Assembly: GCF_000264905.1 (NCBI RefSeq)
Contig: NW_006763151.1
Coordinates: 678,961-742,960, forward strand
Origin: Stereum hirsutum FP-91666 SS1
Lineage: Eukaryota > Basidiomycota > Agaricomycetes > Russulales > Stereaceae
Reading direction: 5' to 3'
DNA length: 64,000 nucleotides
Shown: piece by piece, positions 1-11,710 of the stretch
Layout of the letters: each line of letters starts with the position of its first letter
How positions within the stretch are numbered: position 1 is the first letter of the stretch
Translations under genes and position numbers: made by a program
The notes under the pieces: generated by a model
What the model was told of the DNA's origin: nothing
What the model saw: only the letters and a program-made list of their open reading frames with translations
Databases searched by the model: none

Positions 1-2391
1 GCTGGCTGGATGGCTCACCCTGTTCATATCCACAACCTCGCCTGTGTTATGCCATAAAACCACTCTGTTATGATTTCAGCTATTCTGCGGTCACTGTGTG
101 GCAGAGCGCCCAACACCAACTCAAGCTTGCTTCAAAGCTAATGGAGTGTTTCCATTGACTACTCTGGTATATGCAACCGACCGCGTTGGCCATGCTGACT
201 CGCATTCGGGGTTGCCGTCGTGGTATAACCTATAAAGTGAGATGTGGTGAAGTTTTGTTGGCTTGGGCGGGGCGGCTTGACCCACAAATTTCCCACGACG
301 AGACATCCCGGAAGCCTCCGAACACACATTGTGGCGTAAGAAATCGCTCGAATGTGGCAACATTCGCGCAAAGCACTGCCACAAGTTCTTGACGCAAGCA
401 TATTCCAGATGTTGTCTAATTCCACCACCAGTCGAGTTAATGGAGCAATATATATTGAGTATTCATCAGTACATTGATTCACCTACGCCACTCGGCACTC
501 GAAGTTTGCTCGAAGTCATCCTGGCCTCCGAGTCCCTCGACAAGTACTCTAACGCAAATTCTACCTCAAACGACCCCACAATTTCCGTCTCAAAACCTAT
601 GAACTCCACCGCATCATTAATTACACTACCCAGTCAAGCTCTGCAGACCCATGGAGCACACAGAATCTCTAAAGTTCTCTTCACTGCTTGAATCCCACAG
701 GCTCTCGCACAATCAATCGCCACCGTCAACGTCACGGTCCCGGCGAACATTATCTGAAGGCCGTTAACCCGCCCAACCGTCACACACATGGGGATGGAGA
801 TAAACAACCGGTGAGTCACTTGTAGGCCACCACAAGAACTGGCCGCCTTAGCCTGAGATTCTCAGCGGTGTTTGTAAACGTGCAAGGGACAGAAAGCCAC
901 CAGTGGTTCAATAGTGACTTGTAAATCCATGCTAGAACTCAGCCCCGCCGTTATATTCTCACCACTGGCACCCCGCGTTGTTTCCTTCGACTCGCTCAGA
1001 CGCGAACCCTCCCTCAGCCTTTTCTCCGTTCAGTATAGCCCCAACCGAGCTGTCAAAAACGAGCACTTAAAGAGTCAAAAAGCGACTGACTGGGGCGGAA
1101 GAATCGAGATTATCCTCCTCACTTATACCCAACGAGCTTAGCGCAAATCGTAAAGGCTCAACTGACACTTTCCCCATCCGCCGACCATGCAGAGCAACTC
1201 GCCTTACTCCTATGCCCTAATACTCAAAATAACGTCGCCCAGTCTCGACCCGCGAGACTCTTCGGGACATACAGAGTCAGACTACTTAACCTTCGAGGAA
1301 CCAATGAGCTGAGCCCTCCAGAGTTCTAGCTAGTGTCAATGCGAGCGTGGCACCGGTACGGACCTCGAGGCCACGGTCCATCGCAATAAAACCACATTCG
1401 GACGGGTGTCAGTGGACAGCTATTTATGGGACTCTGGCCTTCGTTGTGCGTCCACGGGGCACCGATATGGGCGTTGGACGTCACGGATATCGTGTTGAAT
1501 GAGGCAGGAGAAGAACGAAGAACGGATACAAAGGCGGCCTTGTCACTCACCTGAGGAAAATCGATCTCTGATTCGAGCTATGGAAGGCCATGGAACGCTT
1601 TGCTGATCTGATGCGAATCGGATTATACAACTGCGACTGCGAGTGGAGCCATGTAACGTACGAAGGGGAACAAAGGGGGGAAGTTGAGTACGAAGGAACA
1701 AAGGGGGAAGCTGAGTACGACTCTGAGTACGTAGAAACGGGGGTAAATCGAGCTCTCCTCTCGAGAGCTACCTATGTATATAGCGGACTAAAATTCAGAT
1801 CCAGGAAAAGAAACAACAAAAGAAACTTCATGAGCCATTGTATGGGGTTATGTATATACGCATGCAAAGAAAAACAAATTACTTATGGGTACTTCGAGCC
1901 AGGGGGGACGGTATCGGGCAAGCCGGAATGCAACAGCCGGAAACGGAGGGAGAGAGGAAAGGAAGAGGAGGAAGTAGAAGGGAATAAGAGTACAGAGAGC
2001 CAACAGCAACAGGCTCCGATGCAAATGAAATCAATAAAGAGCGAGGCGGAGTATATGTATATACGGCGGAACGGAATACTTCGAACGAGGAGACGAGTTC
2101 AGGGGGGAGATGAGAGTCGAGTACAAAGAAAGGATATTAGCACGGAGGAAACCAGCAGAAACGATAGAGGGGAAAGAGAAGAAAAGGAAAGGTAGAGCAA
2201 GAGAGAACGAGAAAACGATGCGATCCAAGACAGTACAAAGCATAACATAGCCGGAAACATAAACATAAGAAACGACGACAACGACCAATGACAAGAACGC
2301 AAGAGGGACCAGCCATAGACAGGGAAGGGGAGAGGGACTATCCACGACTCGGAACGAAGTTCACCCACTTCGAGGACTTTTGCACACCTGT
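1..2391. other. No gene recognised; purine-rich DNA
   Basis: I see no convincing gene here. Open frames up to about 200 codons exist, but they lack recognisable motifs and do not link through splice sites into a model. From about 1,900 to 2,340 the plus strand is strongly purine-rich. Read on the minus strand this is a pyrimidine-rich tract just downstream of the transcription-factor stop codon at 2,392, so part of it is probably that gene's 3' UTR. Confidence 0.5.
1658..1714. repeat. Short direct duplication, purine-rich
   Basis: Two imperfect copies of a roughly 30-bp purine-rich unit lie head to tail, 1,658-1,687 and 1,688-1,714. Each starts GTACGAAGG and ends AAG(T/C)TGA. The second copy lacks three bases. 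A further GTACGA and GTACG follow directly. It looks like simple slippage; no function is suggested. Confidence 0.6.
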
Positions 2392-5300
2392 TCAACACGC
2401 AACCTCTTGCACCCTCGCCTCCCTCATACCGCTCTGACTCTTGGTGTGCTGCCTTCCACCCGCATTCGCACTCGAAGTACTAGCACACGCGCCCACACCG
2501 CCCTGTTGTTCCCAAAGCGCTACCATGTTACGCATCAACTCCTCCAAGAACGTCGCATACTGCTTCGGCGTATGTTCCTCGTCGATCGCCACGACCGGCG
2601 AAGCGAGCGACGAGATCAGCCTCTGGGCGACATTATAGATCTTCACGCGTTTGTTCTGATCGATGGTTTCCGCGAGGCTGGGGTGGAGGAGCTGAACGCA
2701 CGTTCGTGTTAGTGCTGTAAATAACGACGGGTTGGGGAATGGACTCACTCTCAACAAGAACGCTCCCGTGAAGCCGGCACCAATATAGAAGAACTCGGGC
2801 GAGTACTTCATATTTCCCGTGGGCAACATCTGGTTCGTCCACACGTCCACCAGCTGGAAGCACGCATCGATGCACTGCCGAAAAAACGCACCCCAAAGTC
2901 AGCCATCCATTACATTTCGGATCGTGATCGTCGTGGGGTGGGTGGGAGGGGTTATATTAGGGGAGAAGCGGAATGGAGTGTGTTATATCGGGGTGTGGGG
3001 CGCGGCTCCAAAAATGGAACCCAAACTCACCCCAGCCAAAAATGTTGCCTGCGAGACACTCGCCGATCCTCCAAGATCAGCCTGATATCCATACGAAAGT
3101 ATGATGAGTCGGCAGTAATGCCCTAGACTGTACACAAACAACGAACAACGCGATACGATATTTAGCCTCTTGACTTCCACGCACACAATCGCGACAGAAA
3201 CGACGTACTAAGCGATCATGCCCTCGCGAAGGATCATGGCCATATCTAGCACATGGATAAAATACGACGGTTAGGCTCAAATTCGCTTAAGCGAAGACGT
3301 CGAGGGAGAGGCTGAACGCACCATCCCGCTCATCTTGTCCTCTCATCCCCCTCTTCAAGCTAACCTTCACGAGCAAGTCTACACGATCATAGAACTCCTT
3401 GATCTTCGCCGTGACGTGCGTTTCGTCCCTCTGTAATACCACGAAAGTAAACAAAACGAACTTGTTAGCTCACAAAGTTCGGATTGAACACAAGGGAAGG
3501 TGGAATGAGAAAACGCACCTGCAGATGCAGCGGAATATTCGACACGGCCTCGATGAACCCATTCATGATCCTCAAGAAGCTAATGATCACCGGCAGATGC
3601 ACATCGTACGGGTGCTGGAACGTGCTCGACGAGCACCAATGCTCCGCGTTCCGGATCAACTACAGAAACATAAAAGTATCACACCGTTAATACACGGACA
3701 GGAATCGACGCAGGAGGGGGAGGGGAGAGAAAGAGAGAGAGGACTCGTGTGAACACCAAACTTACCTCATCCTCCAAAATCGTCGGCGGCTTCCCCAACT
3801 GCATCGCCGTACTATAATCCATAATACAGCACAACATCCACGTCCTTCGATTATTCAACATCTCCCGCTCGTGCCGCTCGTCCTCCGGCTTCGCAGGGGT
3901 ACTGTTCGGCGGTGGGGGCTTGTTCAGGTTCAGCTCGACCGCCATCCTACACGAATACACCCATACACACATACACGGAGACACAGCAGCGTGGTGAGCT
4001 CGGAACATCCTCATCGAATGTAGAAGATGTGAATAGTGAATAGGCACGCACCTGGTAGCGATAGCGGTATAACACCACCCCCGATCCTCCTCGAACCTCC
4101 GCGTCGGGAAGCCGTACGCAGCGAGGATAAGATACGCCTGACACGTCTCGACCGTCTTCCAGCCGTCCACAACCGTCGACGCCGCGGCGGCCTTGGCGAA
4201 ATGCATCGCGATCTTGTAGAGGCCTGGCCGTTCGAAGAAGTACCGGGAGGAGACGGCGCAGACTGTTGGGGGTTGATGTCGGATTTTTGATAAGTAAACC
4301 TGAACGGACAGGAGGGGAGGGGAGGGAGGAGGAGAATCGCTACTCACTAACGGTGAACAAAAATGGACATCGTCTCAACACACTCGCAGGCGTATAGATC
4401 GTCTCGTCGATCCCGCTCAAGAACGTCTACACGAACGAACACCCCTCGCGCTCTCAGTAAACAGCCACGAGGAAAACGCGAAACGGGCACTCACGTTGAT
4501 TCGCTCGAAGTATCTATCAAATCGCATCACACGCGTCAGTCTCTCGTTCTTTCTCTCGCTCTCGCATGGAAAGATCTGGAGGAGGCAGAAGGACGTACAT
4601 CCTAAACAGCGCCTTCGCATCCTCAAAACTAATCAACCCCGAACTCAATATCTCCGGCACCTGTTCCCTCTCAATAATAATCCTCCTCAGATCCAAATCC
4701 GCATACGGCCCCGGACGGAAATACAACCCATTCGCGATCCCCATCCCCCCCGCGGCGCCCATCCCCTTCAAAAAATCCTCGGGACTGAACCCGCGCGCTC
4801 CGTACTTCAGACTCGCATCGGCCAGGAAACCAACGGGGGCCGTGCGATCCGGCAGCGCGCGTGGGCGGGCCAGCTCCTTGCTCTTTCCCTTCCCACTTCC
4901 CCCTACTCTTCCTGACCGACCACCAAGACGCTCGGAATCCTCGTTCTCAGAGTCCTCGTCCCCAGAATGGTCCTGCGAATGCCGGCTAAGGCCAAGGAGA
5001 TGTCGCTCGACGTCCATCTCCTCGTCCTCCGAATCGCTATACACCTCTCCGTCCTCCTCGAGCGGTCGCGAGTCGAACGGCTGGACGGCTTTTGTCGTTC
5101 CGTCGGGGGCGGGAAGAGGTCGTGTGGAGCGTTTTTCGAGGTAGGTCAGGACTTCGGTGAATTGTTCCCTGTGTGAGCGAACGATCGAACAAGTGAATAG
5201 GTCAGTTTGGGTCGATGACAAAGGTGAACAAGGAGTCTGACAAGTAAAGTATAAACGTACCGTTCCTGCGCACTCAGCGTCAAATGACCAGGCACGATCC

Positions 5301-7678
5301 CTATAGGCGTGTAGCTCCCCGGAAGGGTATGTAACTGCCTCAAGACATTCGTCACTTGTTCGTTCTTCGAGCGGATCTGGCGGAGGAGGAATTCGCGTTC
5401 GCTGTTGGTTGGGTTTAGGGTTGAAGGGACGAGAAGGTCAGCGTCGGCGGTGAGGGAATGAGACGGTCAGCGTCGGTTATATGTATTAGATGAAGACGGG
5501 TGTGAAATGATGTACGATAGAACGGCGGAGGATATCATGACTGAAGTTTGAAACTCACCTGGGCGTCCTCGCCTTCCGCCCCTCACTAACACACTCATGC
5601 CCGCCCGCCGTACACCTCTGACACACCGACGCATCATCATTGAACACGCAGCGCATCTGCACACAACCCCATCACACATGCTCCGTCAATAACGCCATAA
5701 TACCAGGACCCATACACAACGCCACTGAAACGCACCTTCAACCGCTTACACCTCGAACAAGCCCCCGGCGGCCTCTTCATCGACACTTGTTGTCCCTGTC
5801 CCTGTCCCTGTCCCGTCGAGACATCGCCCGCACCATTTCCATTCTTCACGCTCTGGGTAGCAGCGACTGACGACGTAGCCGTAGCCGTAGCCACGACGGG
5901 CGCATACGGATGATGATGTGCATGCGGGGACGTCGTCGGCGAACCCACCACCTTCGTGAGACTCGTCGATGTCGGTAACACATTATGCGTCTGTGTCGGA
6001 GCATGGGCATGGGCATGGACGGCCCTCGCTGACATCGGCGACGAAGTCAACGGCGAAGTAGAACTCGACGTGGGCGAAGAAGACGGTGAAGAACTAGTGG
6101 TGTCCCTTTCCCTCTTCTCCTTGTTGTCCTTGTTGTTGCTGTCCTGTGGATAGGGCCCGCTCGCCGCCGTCGACTTCTTATTGGATTTATCCTTATGCGA
6201 CGTCCGCTTTGGGCCGACTTGGCTTTCTTGTTGATGTTGATGTTGTGCGTGTTGATGTTGGTGTTGGTGTTGATGCTGGTGTTGATTTTGGCGCGCGACG
6301 ACAGAAGCGCGAGGGATGGATACCTGCGTCGGAGCAGGCACTGGCACAGTCGTCGTCGGGGGCTGCTGCTGCACGTACACAGGACCAGGTCCGTAGCCTG
6401 AGTTCGAGAACGGCATAAGATCCATCGGCGCGATCAAAGTCGGACTATTCCCATTACTCCCCCCCATCCCACCCACATCCATCGCAATCGCATTCGCATT
6501 CCCTTCCACACCTCTCATATCCAACCCACCCATCATATACCCCGAGCTAACATCGTACCCAGGCACAGACGGCGTCCACGACTTGTGCTGGTGCTGGTGC
6601 GGGATCGTGACGTCGTCCTGTGCGAGGGGATGGCCATGCGACGAAGAAGGCGACGAGCCGGAACTGATGCTGAGACTGTCGGAGCCACTGGAGGTGAGAG
6701 GCGGCGTGGGCTGGTTCCATGCTGCATGAGCGTTGGGAATGGGGATGCCGGTGCTGTCGGGTGGGGACTGGGACTGCGAGTGTTGGGAATAGGAATCGTA
6801 AGTGGAGAAGGCGGTCGGTGTCGGTGTGACGGGGATGGGTTGGACGTCGGACCGGGGGTATGGCTGGTGGGAGTGTGTGTATGACGCTTGGGTGTTGTTG
6901 TTGTCGTGCGAGGGAGGGTAGGAGATGGCGTTGGCAAGGAAGGAGGACGGGGAGGAGGATGAGACGGAAGCAAACATGTCTGTGTGTGGGGAGGGGAGTT
7001 GCCGGCGGGACGGCGGATGACGAGAGGGGGATGACGTTGATTAGCCTCGATCAGACCAACATGCATAAATTATATAAAATAAAATGGCGATGCGATGCGA
7101 ATGCCATGCAAGAGCGCGTGCGGGGAAGGAAGCGAAGAGGACGAAGTCCGTGGACGAACAGGACGAAGGAACGCACCTCTGTCATTCATACCGTTCCCAG
7201 TCGTCGAGACAGGGCTCGGGTAGCCCCACTGCGCCTGTGTGGTGCTGTCCTGCACGTCCTGCACGTTGCTCGCATGCTCGTACGCTCCTGATCCGCCATA
7301 CCCATCGTACCCTTCCGCACCTCCGTACGTCGAACTGTTCGAGGACCCGGGCTGATAATACGACGGCGCATACTCGAACTCCGCGAGGGGTGCTGCCTTG
7401 GAGGAGATGCCGCTATAGTCGGGGTATGAGTCCGAGCCGGGATACTGGATCGGCAAAGAGGAGGAGTGGTGGGTGTTGGAGGACGCGTGTGGGTGGTGTT
7501 GGTGGGCGTAAGGGTCGATGGTGTTGGTGGCGTCGTGGTGGTGGTGCTGGTGGTGGAAAGAAGCCGAATTCGCAGCCGAATTGGAAGCCAGGTATGGGCC
7601 GGCGCCGGGGTGTGTGTTATAGGCCAACGCATCCGCGAGGTCAGGCTCGCGCTTGTGATAGACCTGGTCGAACTGCAT
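2392..7678 (-). CDS. Zn(II)2Cys6 fungal transcription factor
   Basis: Predicted nuclear DNA-binding regulator of about 1,284 residues. The model has 15 exons and is phase-consistent: 7678-7177, 6979-5736, 5656-5559, 5401-5261, 5168-4599, 4513-4495, 4426-4348, 4262-4052, 3946-3766, 3659-3519, 3430-3322, 3245-3209, 3127-3031, 2874-2749, 2691-2392. The zinc cluster spans residues about 575-605 with spacing C-x2-C-x6-C-x8-C-x2-C-x6-C and is interrupted by intron 2 right after CSRCKRLK. A coiled-coil-like stretch follows, then a Ser/Asp/Glu-rich region. The 'fungal_trans' middle homology region follows, with the hallmark FRIYFERIN, TPASVL and SPFLFT-like (CPFLFTVICAVSSRYF) motifs. The first 570 residues are low-complexity, with His/Gln runs and Ser/Thr/Pro. 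I chose the ATG at 7678 because it has A at -3 and follows a TATA box. The target genes cannot be told from sequence. Confidence 0.9.
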
Positions 7679-7817
7679 CGTCGTCGGTCGTCGTGGCGGA
7701 CGATGGGAAATGATAGGTGCAAGACGCGGGGACGACGGTGGGCGAGGGATGTTGTGAGGCGGTGATGGAGAGAGGGAAGGGGGAGCGAAGACTGTAGGTG
7801 GCAAGACGCCCGGCGGA

Positions 7818-7826
7818 CTTTATATA
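7818..7826 (-). promoter_or_regulatory. TATA box of the Zn2Cys6 gene
   Basis: TATATAAAG on the minus strand, about 140 bp upstream of the chosen ATG at 7,678. A transcription start about 30 bp downstream would leave a leader of roughly 110 nt. This supports that start codon over positions further upstream. Confidence 0.5.
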
Positions 7827-10800
7827 TCGAGGTCAGCGAATGGGCACCGTGAGCGTCGAAGGATCTTCCTGGACGGGAGGTCATATTCCCATATGGGGAT
7901 TCCCATCTCCGTGCGCCGTTCTTCTGCGTTCCCACCACAGCGCTAAACTCTCTCCTGCCCAACACCCGGCCCTCGTCGTCCTCTCGTTTTAGATGTCGCT
8001 TCGTTTGGGATGGCGTTCTACTATGGGTCAATTACCCGTTTCTTTCGCTCAATTCTTATTTTCGACAAGGTAAGCAATCTCGCTCCTTTTCTTGGATATG
8101 GGCATGGATTTGCTTACGAATACCCCTGGATTCATGATTCGCGAGAGCTAAACGAGAGCCCTTCCAGTGCCCAGCTCTCCCAAGCCACCCCTACCTCACC
8201 CAAGACCGGACATCGCATCTCCCCTCTGGATTGCGCATCCGATTCGAATTCCCAACCATAATTCTAATTTTCCCCCTGGACGATCTCTGCAGCCCATCTC
8301 GCTGAGTACCTTATCCGCCGCAAGCGATGGAACCAGAACGCTCTGATCTGAACTGGTAGGATAGCTCGAGATCGACGCCCCCACGATAAAATCGCACAAT
8401 TTTAATGGCATGCACTAATACTGACCGCATCATTGGTGGTCCGTGCGCCGCGCCATCATCCACTGATCCATCAATCACACGACACGACGAAATCGGCGCA
8501 TCGGCATCTGAATCGGACTCGGAATCGTCGCATCGAAGGCATGACAACTTACCACAACAATTTCGCGCTCTCATTTCCATATACCGTTATTATGCTTGTG
8601 TATAGGTTATCTTCCGCATACGGAAACCCCGCTGCGATGTACGGGATGAATTCTGTCACAGGACAAGCTTTTCGTAGGCTTCGCTCACGCTTGTGACGAA
8701 GAGGTGCTCATTCATCCAAGCTTGGCTTTCCTTGAGCCTTTTTCGGGTGTCCCTGCACATGATTCACGTCTCATCCTTTTGCGTCCAGCCTCCACCTTCT
8801 TTTCGCTCCGTGAGCCCGTAAGACGAGCTTAATATTATGAATCGTTCGTAAGCTCCTTGCTTCCTCCAAACCCTCCCCTCATCTTCGTTCCTTCGTTCGT
8901 TCTTTCGCTTCTGCCATAACTCACCCCTGCCTTCCTTCCTTCTATCCTTCTCGACCGCGACTGAGACACAACCTAACTAAAGCTTAATATTCCTGATGCA
9001 CTGGATGGATCGATTGAACCGTACACTGTACAATGACAGCGAGCAGTGCAAAGAGACCTGTGAATAGAACGGCAACACCCAGGATCGACATCATCTTTCT
9101 CTATTCCCGATCGATCCTTTCTCTGTCTTGCGTCGTGCGATCGTGACCTTCACCGCTGTACCATTCCCATCCTCTCTCTCTTTCAGTCCACTGATGCTCT
9201 CTCGATCTACCCACAACTCACACAGACGACCATACTCACCCGCCTAGCCTAGTCCGAGTCATTCAACACGCATCTGACAGACAAGTCGCAAGCATCAACT
9301 AGGTACTCACAGCTACTACTGATGATCTGGTTTAGATCGGGGCGCACCATCGAGGGTCTGCACCGTCGATCGAGGGTCGAGCCGAACCGACCGACGACCG
9401 ACGACCGAGAGCGAGTGCGAGCTCGAGAGCGAGAGTTCCATTGCTCGTGGCGTTGGCGTTCTACGATCGTTATAAGAGCGTAAATGTGTGTAAAATGGCT
9501 CTCGCTTTGTGCTTCTCCCTGTGCCCCGCTCCCTATGTTCCTTCCCGCTCTATGTTTTCTACGCGTCACTCGATGTTGGATCTTCGAGGTATTTGACCCA
9601 CAGCAATTGAACCGCTAGTGCTCCTACCTCCTGGTCCAGTCCGAGATACAGAAGTTTGATACTGTATACTCAGCTACAGGGTAATCACTACGTTCCTCTG
9701 ATCCACTATTCAGACGAGACGAGAACATGGACACTTACCCCCTCCCTCCCACCTTTCCTTCCTTCCTTTCTTTGTTTCTTACTTTCCCTAACTTAAAACG
9801 GCGGAAACTCCACGCCCAAGCCCACGCAAACCGATCGATCCTGATTCCTGATGCCGATTCACACAGGTACGTAGGGCCGCTCAAGCTTCATGCATCATGC
9901 TTCCTGCATCATGTATCATGCACATATCCATCTGAGGTCTCGAGCCTCGAGGTTCCAAAGACCGATATAGCTCTGTTACAGTCTCATCGCTAAGTATCCG
10001 CCCTTCGTGATTCGTGCCCCGATGCTTCCGCTTCTGCTTCGTCCGTCCCGCTCTACATTGACCAATGACACTCCGCACTCCGTTTCATTCCCTCGGCATC
10101 AAAGTCTGGGATATAACATCTCACATCTGCATTGCCTATAAATAAGGGTTCATTCCCCTGATGGGTTGCTGTTTTGTCGTACCGTGTAGGGAGGAAGGGA
10201 GGGATTCAGTTGTGACGGGTGCGGTACCAGACATAGACATAGATCCAGAGAGCAGATAGAGATAGAAGTAAGTCCGATTTCGACTCCGCCTCCGATGAGG
10301 GCGGAAAGATGAGTTTAAGTTTTATAGAGCGTACTCGAGTACGATAGGCACGAATCTCGTCGTGGCTTAATATTTTAATGTCCGTCCTTGCTGTTCGAAC
10401 TTCGAATCCTGGCCAGCTGGCTGTGGCTTTCTTGTATAATTAGCGACGATGGGGAGTCAAGTCGATGTGCATTGTGGACTAAAATTACATTCTTCGATGA
10501 GCGCTCGTAGGAATTCATTCAGGATACATACATACATACACACATGTGACTCACGATCCGAATTCGTCTATTCCCTTCTATTCCACCTCCATGCAAACAC
10601 ATGTAGCCATACTGTATTAGTGTAATAAGCCCCGCCCAATGATAATGGAGGCCTAAACCCTCAACCCTCAACCGTCCATCTTCATACTACTTACTCTACT
10701 AAGTATACTGTAACCGTACCGTCTGCAGAAGTGCCTCTTGGAGATCTAGACCATACGTGGACGTACTTAGAGGAACACAGTACTAGTGGTCAGATTGCAA

Positions 10801-10899
10801 TGATGCTGCTGGTGAGTTCAAGTTCACCCTTCGGGGTGGGATCTCGGGACGAAGGCTTGGACGATATAGATCACGACGTCGTGGCCTAAGTCGACTGAT
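7827..10899. other. Long intergenic region, CT-rich and simple repeats
   Basis: No gene recognised. The stretch contains pyrimidine-rich runs (about 8,700-9,240 and 9,730-9,800), a short CGACCGAC-type repeat near 9,380-9,430 and an ACAT microsatellite near 10,525. It is unusually long for this otherwise compact neighbourhood. It may include an extended regulatory region or untranslated leader for the adjacent transcription factor, which is an inference only. Confidence 0.5.
10138..10145 (+). promoter_or_regulatory. Orphan TATA-like element
   Basis: TATAAATA on the plus strand. About 130 bp downstream (near 10,269) is a perfect GTAAGT donor after a purine-rich stretch with no clear ORF. This would fit the first exon of an unannotated or non-coding transcript, but no matching downstream coding exon was found. 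Confidence 0.25.
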
Positions 10900-11685
10900 A
10901 CTGTGAATTCATGTTCTGACGCAGGAGATACTGTACGTTACATTATACGACATCATCGCTCGAGCCTCGGGATCTTTTTACATTGGCATAATTCAGACCG
11001 TTGGCGCCACGGTGGCGCATGTCCGACAAACTTTGTTCACCCGGAAATTGTTACAGTAAGGAGTAGATTTGTGGAACGTTGGAGACATGACGTCTGTCAT
11101 GTGCATGCACCCAGATGGTTGTGGGTTGTCCAGGTCATAGGAGTCACAAGTGAAATACTTAGGCGTAGAAGTACCTGTAAGTATAGTACTGACATGATCG
11201 GGAATAGTCTGGCGCCCCTTCCTAAAATATCCGGGTTCTTGTCATGAGCACAATGGTATCTGTCATGCAGACAAATGGAAACGCATGAGGTCTGAACGTT
11301 GCGTTCTGTATTCACCACAATAACAATAAGCATGGCAGAAAGACTGGCAAGTGTGACACAATACGTACGCCATACTCATCTTCCACTAAGAACAGCGACA
11401 CCTACACACGGTCAGGACAGACCCTGCACAGACCATGGCTAGCGCTCGGAGAAACACCATAACGGCACGGTTTCGAACGGAGCTTTGAAACCTAACTGTC
11501 GGAGTTGGAGTGTCTATAGGATCGACATTTTCAGCTAGTTTCACGCTTGGCAGGTAACGAAGAGTGTATTAGGAAACCGTTGTCGTGGAGTAGAGGTGTG
11601 GTGACTCAGATTGTGCACGAGGGATTCTCATGTCGCTAGTTTGAGACCGCTCGTGCTATTGTTGAACTCGAGGGTGATGATGGTG

Positions 11686-11710
11686 TGATATGATATGATA
11701 TGATATGATA
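11686..11710. repeat. (TGATA)5 microsatellite
   Basis: Five perfect TGATA units in tandem inside the gene-poor stretch. Simple sequence repeat; no function suggested. Confidence 0.85.

Noticed and set aside
1590..2195. 201-codon plus-strand frame rich in Glu, Arg and Lys
   Set aside because: It is a by-product of purine-rich repetitive DNA; no motif, and it overlaps the probable 3' UTR of the minus-strand transcription factor.
5408..5425. GGGTTTAGGGTT telomere-like word in an intron of the transcription factor
   Set aside because: Only about two units, inside a normal short intron; too short to be an interstitial telomere.
10390..10425. TTCGAACTTCGAATCC, resembling a tRNA B box
   Set aside because: No matching A box or cloverleaf stems upstream at the required spacing.
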